18,232 nucleotides of DNA from a candidate division CSSED10-310 bacterium (GCA_016932295.1 JAFGDC010000554.1:1-18232); one strand, 5' to 3'; positions 1-7,129 are shown, numbered from the stretch's first letter. Numbers and translations: made by a program. Notes: generated from the letters alone by a model not told the origin.

Positions 1-462
1 ATGGGTGGAGGCGTCACGGGCCACCACGAGTAGTCCGGAGGTCACCCTGTCCAGCCGGTGCACAATACCCGGACGCAATTCGTCGGCGGTGGGTGCCAGC
101 GTGCCGTACCTGGCGATGAGCGCATTGACCAGGGTGCCTTCCGGCTGCGCGGCACAGGGGTGGACGGTCAAGCCGCGCGGTTTGTTCACCACCACGAGCC
201 ATTCATCCTCGAATACAATGGGAACGGAGATATCCTGTCCTCGGGTATGGGGGACAACCCGCTCTTCAGCTCGAACCAGCAGCGTCTGACCGGTATGCAC
301 TTTTCTGTGAGCGGCGGCGGGAGCGCCGTCCACCAGTACGTCACCGGCGGCGATGCGGATTTTCCAGAAACTGCGGGACCAGGACGGCAGCAGGGCGGCG
401 AGAACCGTATCGAGACGCCCGCCGGCGAGGTCCTCCGGCACGTGGAGTTCATACTCCTTCAT
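1..462 (-). CDS. rluD: RluA/RluD-family 23S rRNA pseudouridine synthase, N-terminal part
   Basis: The first 154 residues are visible; the frame is open to the left edge, so the rest of the catalytic domain is missing. Residues about 15-60 form an S4 RNA-binding domain (GRLDTVLAALLPSWSRS onward). The catalytic domain starts near residue 82 with EDEWLVVVNKPRGLTVHP, and HRLD at 135-138 carries the catalytic aspartate (D138), followed by the family-typical TSGLLVVARD. The family isomerises uridine to pseudouridine in large-subunit rRNA; RluD itself acts on the helix 69 loop. The ATG at 462 follows a good AGGTGAGG ribosome site. It lies 18 bases after the small gene at 481-696 and should be the last visible gene of the lspA-lgt operon. 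Family assignment is firm; RluD rather than RluC or another RluA-type paralogue is inference from the partial sequence. Confidence 0.9.
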   Translation of the reverse strand, partial: MKEYELHVPEDLAGGRLDTVLAALLPSWSRSFWKIRIAAGDVLVDGAPAAAHRKVHTGQTLLVRAEERVVPHTRGQDISVPIVFEDEWLVVVNKPRGLTVHPCAAQPEGTLVNALIARYGTLAPTADELRPGIVHRLDRVTSGLLVVARDASTH

Positions 463-480
463 GGTTCCTCACCTCTGGAA

Positions 481-696
481 TCACACCCGCTGTCCGACTT
501 CACCAGCGTTCTTCATTTCTTCCAGCGAGTCTTCCATCGAGAGCTGATGATGACCGTCGGTGATCGTAGTGGAGGGGCGGGCACGGAGTGCCGTACAAAA
601 CCAGGACGCCGTACTGGTCAGCACCCGGCCGGCGTGGAACCGACAGTGCCTCGCGCCTCCGGCATAGTGGAATACAATGGCAACCGGTGGCGCCAC
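481..696 (-). CDS. Small protein of unknown function, 71 residues
   Basis: I do not recognise this protein. It starts at GTG 696 (MAPPVAIVFHYAGGARHCRF) and ends at TGA 481-483 (EEMKNAGEVGQRV). Support for a real gene: a perfect AGGAGG (complement of 704-709) seven bases before the GTG, only 11 bases after the lgt stop, and an end 18 bases before the rluD ATG, so it fills the operon exactly. The same frame stays open upstream into lgt, but that extension has no start signal. It has no signal peptide or membrane segment; it holds two Cys and several His. The stretch CRFHAGRVLTSTASWF vaguely recalls the HPr active-site helix, but the usual HARP signature is absent and I do not claim that family. 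No ATG start is available nearby. Confidence 0.6.
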   Translation of the reverse strand: MAPPVAIVFHYAGGARHCRFHAGRVLTSTASWFCTALRARPSTTITDGHHQLSMEDSLEEMKNAGEVGQRV

Positions 697-703
697 ACCT
701 GAT

Positions 704-709
704 CCTCCT
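704..709 (-). promoter_or_regulatory. Ribosome binding site of the 71-residue gene
   Basis: On the minus strand this is AGGAGG, a perfect anti-Shine-Dalgarno match seven bases before GTG 696. It overlaps the lgt stop codon (708-710), so translation of the two genes may be coupled. This site decides the GTG start over the much longer overlapping frame. Confidence 0.65.
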
Positions 710-1493
710 ATTCGCCGGTGTTTTTTTTCCGCAGCACCACGAGCATGATGCCGGCGATGAGCGCCATGATGAGGCCTATCGCCTGGGATTGTGACAACCA
801 CCCGCCAAAATAAAGCGGCCGCGGATCGCCCCTGAGGAATTCGATCATGAACCGCATGGGCGCGTATAAAAGTACATATATCCAGAAGACTTGGCCGTCG
901 AATCGTTTGCGACGCAGGAGACAACTGAGGATGGCGAAGATGAGGAACAGGCCGGCGGCGGAGAGAGGCTGCGTCGGATAGAGAGGCGTTCCCCGGGGCG
1001 CCAGGGTATTGGGATCGTTGAATGTAATGCCGTACCAGGCATGACAGGCCTTGCCATGACAGCAGCCGGCAGCGAAGCAGCCGAGGCGGCCCATGCCATG
1101 GGCAAGCGCGATTGACGGCGCCATCAGGTCAGCCACCTTCCAGACATTCAGGGACTTGTTCCGGATGAGGATTATTCCCACGGGGATGGCGGCCAGCAAT
1201 CCGCCATAGAACACGAAACCACTGCCGATAACCTGAATGAACTGGGTGATCGACTCGGCGGCACGCAGGTCCTCGATGAATGCAAGGGGATAATGGAAAA
1301 GGTATAAAAGTTTAGCGCCCAGCATTCCCGCCACCAACAGGTAGAACGCCAGATCCACCACGAACGCCGGATCGATCCCCTCGCGCCGGGCGCGGTGCGC
1401 GGCAATCCAGGTTCCCAGACCGAAACCAAGGACAATCATGAATCCATACGTATGGATGGTGAATGGTCCAATACTCACTATATCAGGAAACAT
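708..1493 (-). CDS. lgt: Prolipoprotein diacylglyceryl transferase
   Basis: Lgt transfers diacylglycerol from phosphatidylglycerol to the lipobox cysteine of prolipoproteins in the inner membrane, the first step of lipoprotein maturation. From ATG 1493 the protein has 261 residues (MFPDIVSIGPFTIHTYG), the usual family size, with about seven hydrophobic segments. Family landmarks are the HTYG N-terminus, AHGMGRLGCFAAGCCHG at 131-147 (the Lgt signature region with the essential arginine), YPTQ at 172-175 and RFMIEFLRGD at 214-223. An ATG at 1526 is in frame but lies inside lspA and would add 11 residues before the conserved start; ATG 1493 has GGGAGG just upstream and overlaps the lspA end by 11 bases, indicating coupled translation. 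Its substrates encoded nearby include Pal and CpoB. Confidence 0.96.
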   Translation of the reverse strand: MFPDIVSIGPFTIHTYGFMIVLGFGLGTWIAAHRARREGIDPAFVVDLAFYLLVAGMLGAKLLYLFHYPLAFIEDLRAAESITQFIQVIGSGFVFYGGLLAAIPVGIILIRNKSLNVWKVADLMAPSIALAHGMGRLGCFAAGCCHGKACHAWYGITFNDPNTLAPRGTPLYPTQPLSAAGLFLIFAILSCLLRRKRFDGQVFWIYVLLYAPMRFMIEFLRGDPRPLYFGGWLSQSQAIGLIMALIAGIMLVVLRKKNTGE

Positions 1494-2016
1494 TCTCGCC
1501 TCCCGCCGGCTGCCGGTGGTCCGCACCAGCTCGATCTCTATGAAGCAGGACGTCGAGGAGCAACAGCAGGATACCGGCGCTTATCGCTGAATCGGCGATA
1601 TTGAAGGAGGGCCACTCCAGGTGCTGGATGTACACCAGGATGAAATCCACGACGCCATCCCTGAAGATGCGGTCGATGAGATTACCGAGCGCCCCCGCAA
1701 CGACCAGGGTCAGCCCGGCCGCCATCATCTTATTCCGCGTATTGCTTTGGTACAAGTAATAAAGCATGAACAACACGGCGCCGAGAGTCAGGACCACAAG
1801 CAGGAATCTCTTCCCCGGAAACTCGAGGCGGGACATAAAGCCGAACGCGGCGCCCGGATTCTTGACATGTGTGATGTCCAGGCAGCCCGGAATAACCGTG
1901 ATCCTGCTCCCGACCGACACCCGCCCGAGGATCATCAGCTTGGTGATCTGATCCAGTATCACTATTCCCGTCATGACCAGGAGCGCCATGCTCCTCATTC
2001 GCTGAATGCCACTCAT
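1483..2016 (-). CDS. lspA: Lipoprotein signal peptidase (signal peptidase II)
   Basis: LspA is the inner-membrane aspartyl protease that removes the signal peptide from diacylglyceryl-modified prolipoproteins, directly after Lgt. The 177-residue product shows the family blocks in order: LDQITK at 21-26, KNPGAAFGF at 52-60, GNLIDR at 111-116 with catalytic D115, VVDF at 122-125, and PSFNIADSAI at 136-145 with catalytic D142. Four transmembrane segments are visible. The polar tail HRDRAGADHRQPAGGENVS is slightly long. ATG 2016 has GAGGAGC eight bases upstream. It is the first gene of a minus-strand operon with lgt, the 71-residue gene and rluD, and is divergent from the secreted protein at 2345. 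Confidence 0.97.
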   Translation of the reverse strand: MSGIQRMRSMALLVMTGIVILDQITKLMILGRVSVGSRITVIPGCLDITHVKNPGAAFGFMSRLEFPGKRFLLVVLTLGAVLFMLYYLYQSNTRNKMMAAGLTLVVAGALGNLIDRIFRDGVVDFILVYIQHLEWPSFNIADSAISAGILLLLLDVLLHRDRAGADHRQPAGGENVS

Positions 2017-2052
2017 GTCAACCTGCTCCTCGGACGTCCTAAGGATACGGGT

Positions 2053-2081
2053 TGGGTATCACGCCGCTGCGCTGCTGTCAA
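2053..2081 (-). promoter_or_regulatory. Weak candidate promoter for the lspA operon
   Basis: On the minus strand a perfect TTGACA (complement of 2076-2081) is followed 17 bases later by TACCCA, a poor -10 element. An alternative GATACC lies at 15 bases. It sits 37-65 bases upstream of the lspA ATG. Only the -35 box is convincing. Confidence 0.25.
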
Positions 2082-2208
2082 GGCGGGCATACCGCGAAGG
2101 GGCACCCGGACGGTCCCCGAACCGGAACGCGAAGCAGCCTCCCGTGATCACTCCGACAAAATCCGGCGGCGGTTTTGGATTCATCTGCCGGTGGCACCGC
2201 CCGGTACG

Positions 2209-2238
2209 TTGACAAGCCTTTTCTCCTCACCGTAGGAT
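2209..2238 (+). promoter_or_regulatory. Candidate sigma70 promoter for the secreted-protein gene
   Basis: TTGACA at 2209-2214 and TAGGAT at 2233-2238 are separated by 18 bases. Transcription would begin near 2245, giving a leader of about 100 bases before ATG 2345. The rest of the 328-base gap between lspA and this gene (2017-2344) shows nothing else I can name. Confidence 0.5.
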
Positions 2239-2344
2239 TGGTTTGTTGCCAAGGTTCTCCATGAAGTGAACAGCCGTCCGTCGCGCCGGGTTCGACGGTG
2301 CCGACAGCGCCCTGGATGAAACGAACGAACGCAGGAGGTTTAGA

Positions 2345-3265
2345 ATGCGCCTTTATACCGTTCTCAGCATCGTGCTGCTGGTGACACTCCTCAACCCGCT
2401 GACGGGGAGGTGTGAGACCACCGGGAAATCATTCGATCTTGGAAAGATATGGGTTGACGAGAACGGCGTGCCCCACATTCTGTCATTGTCCGAGTACATG
2501 AATGGAGTGCTACAGGGCAGGATCACGGCACCCCAGACGAAAACACTGCTCGCCAGGACCTTCCCCGGCGTCGGGCAACTGACCGATGATCACAAAGGAA
2601 AATTAATTGAGATGCTCTCCGGACTCACTCCGGGCAACCCTTACATGCTCAGTGCCCTGACGCCTGAGCAGATCGCCGCGGTAACGGCCCCGGACAAAGC
2701 GCCCGCGACTATTCTCGAAGGCACTGTTTACAAAATCAAGCGGCTGGACGGTTCGATGTTCATGGATCAGTCCGAGGATTTCATCTGGCTTTTCCCGTAC
2801 ACTCCGGAATTCTTCCACCACTTGAAGGTGAATGATGTGGCGGCAGCCAAATCGAAATTCCAGGCGGAAGTCCTGACCAAACTCAGGGAGTGCGCCGCGG
2901 AGGGCGAAGCATCCTGCGAAAGTGGTCTGAAAGTATTGGAGATAGGCGGTGTGCTGCCTCCCGGCACCAAGGCGGCGGAGATCTACCGGACCATCGAGAC
3001 GGCCTATCAGGACCGGGGTGAGTTCGATGCGGTCAATCTCGGCACGGCAGTGACACAGGCGGCGACCGGTGCGGATACGATGAAGATCCAACCCAACGAG
3101 TACGGCCTGTTCCGGGTGGAGAGCATCAAGCCCGGCTACTGGATCCTGTTCTACAGCCAGCGAATCCTCGATTACCTGTACATTTTGCGCATCGAACCGG
3201 GCTCTACCACCAAAGCGAATATCTTTCATCCTTTCGATCAGCACCCTTACCTGGAACTGCGCTGA
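2345..3265 (+). CDS. Secreted protein of unknown function, 306 residues
   Basis: I do not recognise a family. ATG 2345 follows an excellent AGGAGG. Residues 1 to about 23 are a classical Sec signal peptide (charged MRLY, hydrophobic core, LTGRC before ETT). The TGRC sequence is not a good lipobox, so signal peptidase I cleavage and a periplasmic or exported product are more likely than a lipoprotein. The mature part is soluble, with no later membrane segment. It has a possible disulfide pair C183/C191 (RECAAEGEASC), an aromatic patch FIWLFPYTPEFFHHL at 146-160 and an aromatic-rich C-terminal block (GYWILFYSQRILDYLYILRIEPG at 264-286). A 133-base spacer separates it from the glycosyltransferase genes; shared transcription is possible but unproven. 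The signal peptide and codon structure make a real gene very likely. Confidence 0.85.
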   Translation: MRLYTVLSIVLLVTLLNPLTGRCETTGKSFDLGKIWVDENGVPHILSLSEYMNGVLQGRITAPQTKTLLARTFPGVGQLTDDHKGKLIEMLSGLTPGNPYMLSALTPEQIAAVTAPDKAPATILEGTVYKIKRLDGSMFMDQSEDFIWLFPYTPEFFHHLKVNDVAAAKSKFQAEVLTKLRECAAEGEASCESGLKVLEIGGVLPPGTKAAEIYRTIETAYQDRGEFDAVNLGTAVTQAATGADTMKIQPNEYGLFRVESIKPGYWILFYSQRILDYLYILRIEPGSTTKANIFHPFDQHPYLELR

Positions 3266-3323
3266 GCAGCGCCGGCTCGATCGGAGCAGGAAGCCGCCGC
3301 GCAGGGCTTGAGCCACGGACAAA

Positions 3324-3346
3324 TCCCCGGTGGCGTAACCCGGGGG
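3324..3346 (+). other. GC-rich hairpin in the leader of the first glycosyltransferase gene
   Basis: CCCCGG at 3325-3330 pairs with CCGGGG at 3340-3345 around a nine-base loop; a T-G pair extends the stem. There is no T-run after it, so it is not a standard terminator. It lies between the secreted-protein gene and the GTG at 3399 and might affect RNA stability or downstream expression. I could not match the 133-base spacer to a known riboswitch. Confidence 0.3.
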
Positions 3347-3398
3347 AAATGAAGCAACCGATGGCACGGGGAGCCGGACAACCGACAGGTGACGACAA

Positions 3399-4529
3399 GT
3401 GAAAATAGGTCTCGATGTATCATGCCTACTGAAGGAGCAGACCGGTGTCGCCAGGTATACGTGGAACCTCGTCGAGGCGATGACACGGCTGAATGACACG
3501 CATGAATTCATTTTATGGGGCAACGCGCTGAGAGGCGATTCTCCGTCTGAACTCACGGGCCTGAGTAACGGTGCCAGGTTCCGGAGGAGCCGCCTGCCGG
3601 GCAAGGTTCTTCTGGAAGTATGGGCGCGCTGGCACATTCCTCGCGTGGAGTGGTTCACTGGCCGGCTCGACCTCTTCCATTCGCCGAATTTTTTTTATCA
3701 CCGCATACGCCGAGCCGCCACCGTGGCCACTATTCATGACCTGTTCTTCCTCAAATATCCGGAACACTGTGAGCGGTACGGGGGGCGTTACTTCAGCAGG
3801 GTGGTTCCGAGGCGCGCCGCTGAAATTGACCATGTCATAGCTGTGTCAAGGGCAACCAGGGAGGACGTGGTGGCGCTGCTGGGGATCCCACCGGAACGGG
3901 TAAGCGTGATCCATGAGGCAGTGGATCCACGCTTCCTGATACCGATGTCCGTGGACCGAGTGGATTCGGTGCTGGCGGGACATGGTATCCAGCGGCCGTT
4001 CCTGTTGGCCGTAGGTACCATCGAACCGCGCAAGGACTACCCGACGCTGTTGCATGCCATGGCGTTGGCCCGACAACAAGGACGAGCGCTTCCTGACCTG
4101 GTCATTGCCGGCAGGCCGGCATGGGGGTCAGGGAAGATGTACGATGCAATAGACAGGCACAAGCTGCGACGGCATGTTCGTGTTCTCGGGTATCTCTCAC
4201 CTGACGAACTGCCAGCCCTCTATCGCGGGGCCAGTCTCCTGGTGCAGCCTTCGCTGCACGAGGGATTCGGCCTGCCGGTACTGGAGGCGATGAGCCTGGG
4301 CCTGCCGGTGGTGGCATCGCGCATTGCGGCACTCGAGGAAATTGCGGGAACCGCGGCGGCGTTTTTCGAGCCGGGTGATGCGGAAAGCCTGATGTCCGTG
4401 TTGCATCAAGTCTTGATGGATGAAGCGGTCGGACCAGCCATGGTCACGGCCGGAAGAGCTAGGGCAGCATCCTTCAGTTGGGACCGGGCAGCCATGGAAA
4501 CGATGCAAATCTACGAGGCGCTTTCCTGA
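3399..4529 (+). CDS. GT4-family glycosyltransferase (first of a tandem pair)
   Basis: This is a GT-B fold, retaining glycosyltransferase that moves a sugar from a nucleotide-sugar donor to a growing glycan, probably on the cytoplasmic side of the inner membrane. The 376 residues fit the family. The N-terminal acceptor domain opens with MKIGLDVSCLLKEQTGVARY, and FHSPNFFY at 93-100 and IHDLFF at 112-117 are typical. The C-terminal donor domain has LAVGTIEPRKDYPTLL at 203-218 and the EX7E motif HEGFGLPVLE (E288, E296). The start is GTG 3399, with AGGTGA seven bases upstream; no ATG fits the conserved beginning. It ends one base before the next, paralogous gene. Donor and product cannot be told from sequence; an O-antigen, exopolysaccharide or glycolipid role is inference. 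Confidence 0.92.
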   Translation: MKIGLDVSCLLKEQTGVARYTWNLVEAMTRLNDTHEFILWGNALRGDSPSELTGLSNGARFRRSRLPGKVLLEVWARWHIPRVEWFTGRLDLFHSPNFFYHRIRRAATVATIHDLFFLKYPEHCERYGGRYFSRVVPRRAAEIDHVIAVSRATREDVVALLGIPPERVSVIHEAVDPRFLIPMSVDRVDSVLAGHGIQRPFLLAVGTIEPRKDYPTLLHAMALARQQGRALPDLVIAGRPAWGSGKMYDAIDRHKLRRHVRVLGYLSPDELPALYRGASLLVQPSLHEGFGLPVLEAMSLGLPVVASRIAALEEIAGTAAAFFEPGDAESLMSVLHQVLMDEAVGPAMVTAGRARAASFSWDRAAMETMQIYEALS

Positions 4530-4530
4530 C

Positions 4531-5658
4531 ATGCGGCTGGGATTCGATGGTCGATTCATCAAGAGCCGCAGAACCGGCGTCGGTTGGTATGCAGCGAACC
4601 TCCTGTCACATCTGGCGGTCGAACGCGGTGAAGACGAACTCACGGCGTTCGTCGTACCACCGCCTGACTCGCTGCCGGAAGGCATCATCACGAAGGATGC
4701 GGTTGATTATGAACGGCATCCGGCCGGGGATCTCTGGGAACAGGTCGTCCTGCCGGTATTGTTGAAGCGCCTCGGGATCCAGGTATTCCATTCACCAGGC
4801 GTCTATCTGCCGGCGTGCTCGCCAGGCTGCTCGCGGGTCGTTACCGTTCATGACATGGCGGTGTTTCGAAGTCCTGAATGGTTCCCCGCGAAATTCCGGC
4901 GATATTTCCGGCTGGCGGTGCGCCTAGCCCTGTTCAGGGCGCACCGTATCATAGCGGTCTCCGCGTTCACAAAGTCGGAGATCGCCGCACTGTTTCCAGC
5001 CCTGGTCACGCCAGTCGATGTCATCCATCACGGCATCGATGCCTGCTTCGTGGCGCGGGCCGAAACGGACGAACGGGAACGCCTGCGCGCACGATACGGC
5101 CTTGCAGATAGCTACCTGCTGGCGGTCGGCACCCTCGAACCGAGGAAGAACCTGGTAAATGTACTGGCGGCTTTTGCCGGGATGGAACCCGCCTTCCAAC
5201 CCGCCCGATTGGTCGTGGTGGGCACCCGCGGCTGGTTGACCGGAGAGATTGATCGGGCACTGGCCGCGCCTGGCTTGAGAGATCGGGTCATGCTCCTCGG
5301 CTACGTGACCAAGGAGGATCTTGCCCTGCTCTACCGGCATGCCGCCGGTTTGCTCTATCCATCGCTGTATGAAGGATTCGGGATGCCGATAACTGAAGCC
5401 ATGGCCGCGGGGTGTCCGGTGATTACCAGCAACGGATCCGGTTGCGCGGAAGTCGCGGGGGAAGCAGCTTTGCTGGTGAATCCGCTCGATCCAGCCGCCA
5501 TTGCCAGTGCCTGCACAAAGCTCATGAAGGAACCGGGCCTGGCGGGAGAACTCGCGCAGGCCGGGATAGAGAGGGTGAAATCCTTCTCCTGGCATCGAAC
5601 GGCGGAGGAAACCATTGCGGTTTACCATACAATCGCTGAAATACGCGGCTGTCGTTGA
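4531..5658 (+). CDS. GT4-family glycosyltransferase (second of a tandem pair)
   Basis: The 375-residue protein has the same architecture as its upstream neighbour and aligns with it throughout: MRLGFDGRFIKSRRTGVGWY at the start, FHSPGVY at 86-92, VHDMAVFRSPEW at 106-117, LLAVGTLEPRKNL at 196-208 and the EX7E motif YEGFGMPITE (E281, E289). Many positions are shared and others clearly diverged, so this is an old duplication, and the two enzymes probably add different sugars in one pathway. ATG 4531 follows the previous stop after one base (TGAcATG), implying coupled translation. The frame is open further upstream, to 4420, but that part overlaps the first gene and lacks family sequence. Donor sugar and acceptor are unknown. 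Confidence 0.92.
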   Translation: MRLGFDGRFIKSRRTGVGWYAANLLSHLAVERGEDELTAFVVPPPDSLPEGIITKDAVDYERHPAGDLWEQVVLPVLLKRLGIQVFHSPGVYLPACSPGCSRVVTVHDMAVFRSPEWFPAKFRRYFRLAVRLALFRAHRIIAVSAFTKSEIAALFPALVTPVDVIHHGIDACFVARAETDERERLRARYGLADSYLLAVGTLEPRKNLVNVLAAFAGMEPAFQPARLVVVGTRGWLTGEIDRALAAPGLRDRVMLLGYVTKEDLALLYRHAAGLLYPSLYEGFGMPITEAMAAGCPVITSNGSGCAEVAGEAALLVNPLDPAAIASACTKLMKEPGLAGELAQAGIERVKSFSWHRTAEETIAVYHTIAEIRGCR

Positions 5659-5718
5659 CAGAATAGGTCGGCTATGTAACACTTTTTATGTGCGAGCTTC
5701 CTGGTTTTTCTTCCAGGA
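5655..5718 (+). promoter_or_regulatory. Candidate promoter and leader hairpin before the REC/Hpt genes
   Basis: TTGACA at 5655-5660 overlaps the stop of the second glycosyltransferase gene. TAACAC at 5677-5682 (16-base spacing) is a mediocre -10 box. Downstream, TCCTGG at 5699-5704 pairs with CCAGGA at 5713-5718 around the loop TTTTTCTT. The hairpin has no 3' T-run, so it is not a standard terminator. The start of transcription is a guess. Confidence 0.3.
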
Positions 5719-5760
5719 TCGTTGGGTGTTGGTCATTATTGCTTGATTAAGGAAATGGCC

Positions 5761-6174
5761 ATGGTTGAGAAACGGACATCGAAGGCAATGGAAAACAGGA
5801 TCAATGTGCTCATCGCCGATGACGATGTCGACATTCTCCGCCTGCTCCGCATGTCGCTATTGCGGGAGGGATACAGGGTGACAACGGCCAGGGATGGTGC
5901 ACAGGCGCTCGACAAGATACAGTCCGATCGGCCGGATGTATTGATCCTGGATGTGATGATGCCCAATCTCGGCGGCCTGGATTTGTTGGAGAAACTCAAA
6001 TCCCAAAAAAACACCGAGAAGCTGCCGGTCATATTGCTCACGAAGAAGAAGAGTTACAAGGACATCAAAACGGGTTACAGCTTCGGCGCCGATTTTTATA
6101 TCACCAAGCCTTTCAAGATCTCCCAGGTGATCGAGGGGATCAAGATTGTCACCAAGTCCGAAGGACTCACATGA
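5761..6174 (+). CDS. Stand-alone response regulator receiver protein (REC only)
   Basis: The 137-residue protein is a single CheY-like receiver domain that accepts a phosphoryl group from a histidine kinase or Hpt protein. Visible key residues are the acidic cluster at 20-22 (IADDDVD), the phospho-acceptor D64 in LILDVMMPNLGG, T94 in ILLTKKK and the lysine K116 in ITKPFK. No DNA-binding or enzymatic output domain follows, so it probably acts by protein interaction or in a phosphorelay. ATG 5761 is preferred because AAGGA lies seven bases upstream; an in-frame ATG at 5755 and TTG at 5722 are alternatives with poorer spacing. The 14 residues before the domain are polar. It is followed by a second receiver and an Hpt protein, with no kinase nearby. 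Confidence 0.93.
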   Translation: MVEKRTSKAMENRINVLIADDDVDILRLLRMSLLREGYRVTTARDGAQALDKIQSDRPDVLILDVMMPNLGGLDLLEKLKSQKNTEKLPVILLTKKKSYKDIKTGYSFGADFYITKPFKISQVIEGIKIVTKSEGLT

Positions 6175-6267
6175 GGCGACCTCGATTCCGTCTGCATCGT
6201 CTTTTCCCATGAAATCGGCGCAAAACAACGGAAGCAGGCGACTACAGAGTGGTGGAGAAACAACAAG

Positions 6268-6684
6268 ATGGAACTCGACAGCATTTTGATCATCGACGAT
6301 GATAGTGACGTCCTGTTGATACAGAGCCTAGCGTTCAGCCGCTTTCTGGATTGCACGGTGCATACCGCCACCAGCGGACCGATGGGGATAAGGCTGGCGG
6401 CGGAGTTGCAGCCGGATGTCATTCTGGTCGACGCAATGATGCTGGGGATGGATGGGTATGAGACCTGTCTTCGGTTGAAGCGCGACGATGCGACTCGCGC
6501 CATACCCGTTATCTTCCTGTCGGCCAGGGAGGGGGAACAGGAGCACAAGCGGGCGATCGCTTGTGGAGCTGTAGGATTTATCACCAAAGAAGCCGATCCG
6601 ATTGTACTTGGCAACCGTCTTTTGGCAATTGTCGCAGGGTTGAGAACCAAATCGGGAGAAGACAATGCAACAATTCGAACATGA
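6268..6684 (+). CDS. Second stand-alone receiver-domain protein
   Basis: The 138-residue protein is a REC domain: IIDDDSD with D10-D12, phospho-acceptor D55 in VILVDAMMLGMDGYE, S85 in IFLSARE and K107 in GFITKEAD. The lysine is followed by Glu instead of the usual Pro, a modest deviation from the KP motif. There is no output domain; the C-terminal tail (about 127-138, KSGEDNATIRT) is short and polar. ATG 6268 has a GGAG about nine bases upstream. The last 20 bases overlap the start of the Hpt gene, so the two products are probably made together and may be partners. It is only distantly similar to the receiver at 5761-6174. Phospho-donor and target are unknown. Confidence 0.92.
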   Translation: MELDSILIIDDDSDVLLIQSLAFSRFLDCTVHTATSGPMGIRLAAELQPDVILVDAMMLGMDGYETCLRLKRDDATRAIPVIFLSAREGEQEHKRAIACGAVGFITKEADPIVLGNRLLAIVAGLRTKSGEDNATIRT

Positions 6685-7066
6685 TGATGAGACGGGAGAG
6701 TTCATGCGGGAAATGCAAGAACTTTACCTGCAGAATGCCGATGCCAAGATATCCCAGTTTACCATGCTGTTCGATCGACTGGCGGCTCACCCGGCGCAGC
6801 CGGAGGTCTTGCTTGAAGCCTTTCGGATAGCGCACAGCCTGGCTGGTGGGGCAGCCTCCTACGGTTTGTCCGCAGCATCCGCCATCGGGGACCGGATGGA
6901 ACACCTTCTGGAGGAAGCCCATGAAGGACGACTTGCGATCGGACCTGGGCATATCGCCTACTTGCGGACGCTGGTCAAGCAACTCGAGGAGTATTTCAAC
7001 GTCGCACAAAAGGGAGATATAGGAGCGGAGGTTGCAATTCCTGAGTTGGCCCCATTCTTATCCTGA
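6665..7066 (+). CDS. Stand-alone Hpt (histidine phosphotransfer) domain protein
   Basis: The 133-residue, mostly helical protein matches the Hpt four-helix phosphotransfer domain. The active-site helix reads AFRIAHSLAGGAASYG (52-67), with H57 as the phospho-acceptor candidate. The canonical motif is HxxKG; here the lysine position is alanine (A60). The helix before it (FMREMQELYLQNADAKISQF) and the one after (EHLLEEAHEGRL) fit the fold. ATG 6665 has GGGAGAAG upstream and overlaps the second receiver gene by 20 bases, which suggests that the receiver and Hpt exchange phosphoryl groups. No histidine kinase is encoded in the window, so the upstream partner must be elsewhere. Hpt is a good call; activity without the lysine is plausible because related proteins vary there. 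Confidence 0.82.
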   Translation: MQQFEHDDETGEFMREMQELYLQNADAKISQFTMLFDRLAAHPAQPEVLLEAFRIAHSLAGGAASYGLSAASAIGDRMEHLLEEAHEGRLAIGPGHIAYLRTLVKQLEEYFNVAQKGDIGAEVAIPELAPFLS

Positions 7067-7129
7067 GAATCACGTGCGGGTAACGGTGGAGCCATGTCCG
7101 GGTTCATGGAAGTCAGGAGTGGAGAGATC

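Noticed and set aside
521..606. An HPr-like phosphocarrier in the 71-residue protein.
   Set aside because: Only a vague likeness around HAGRVLTSTASWF; the HARP active-site pattern and the rest of the HPr fold sequence are not evident.
481..924. A 147-codon minus-strand frame starting inside lgt.
   Set aside because: The upstream half overlaps lgt, which is certain; only the part from GTG 696 has a ribosome site and fits the operon.
1621..2235. A 204-codon plus-strand frame opposite lspA.
   Set aside because: lspA on the other strand has all family motifs; this frame has no recognisable sequence and no start signal.
3266..3398. A riboswitch (cyclic-di-GMP or molybdenum-cofactor type) before the glycosyltransferases.
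   Set aside because: A GC-rich hairpin is present, but I could not match the conserved sequence of any known class.
2603..3658. A 351-codon open frame on the minus strand across the secreted-protein gene and the first glycosyltransferase gene.
   Set aside because: It runs antisense to two well-supported genes, has Arg/Leu/Pro-rich composition typical of a shadow in GC-rich DNA, and has no ribosome site or motif.
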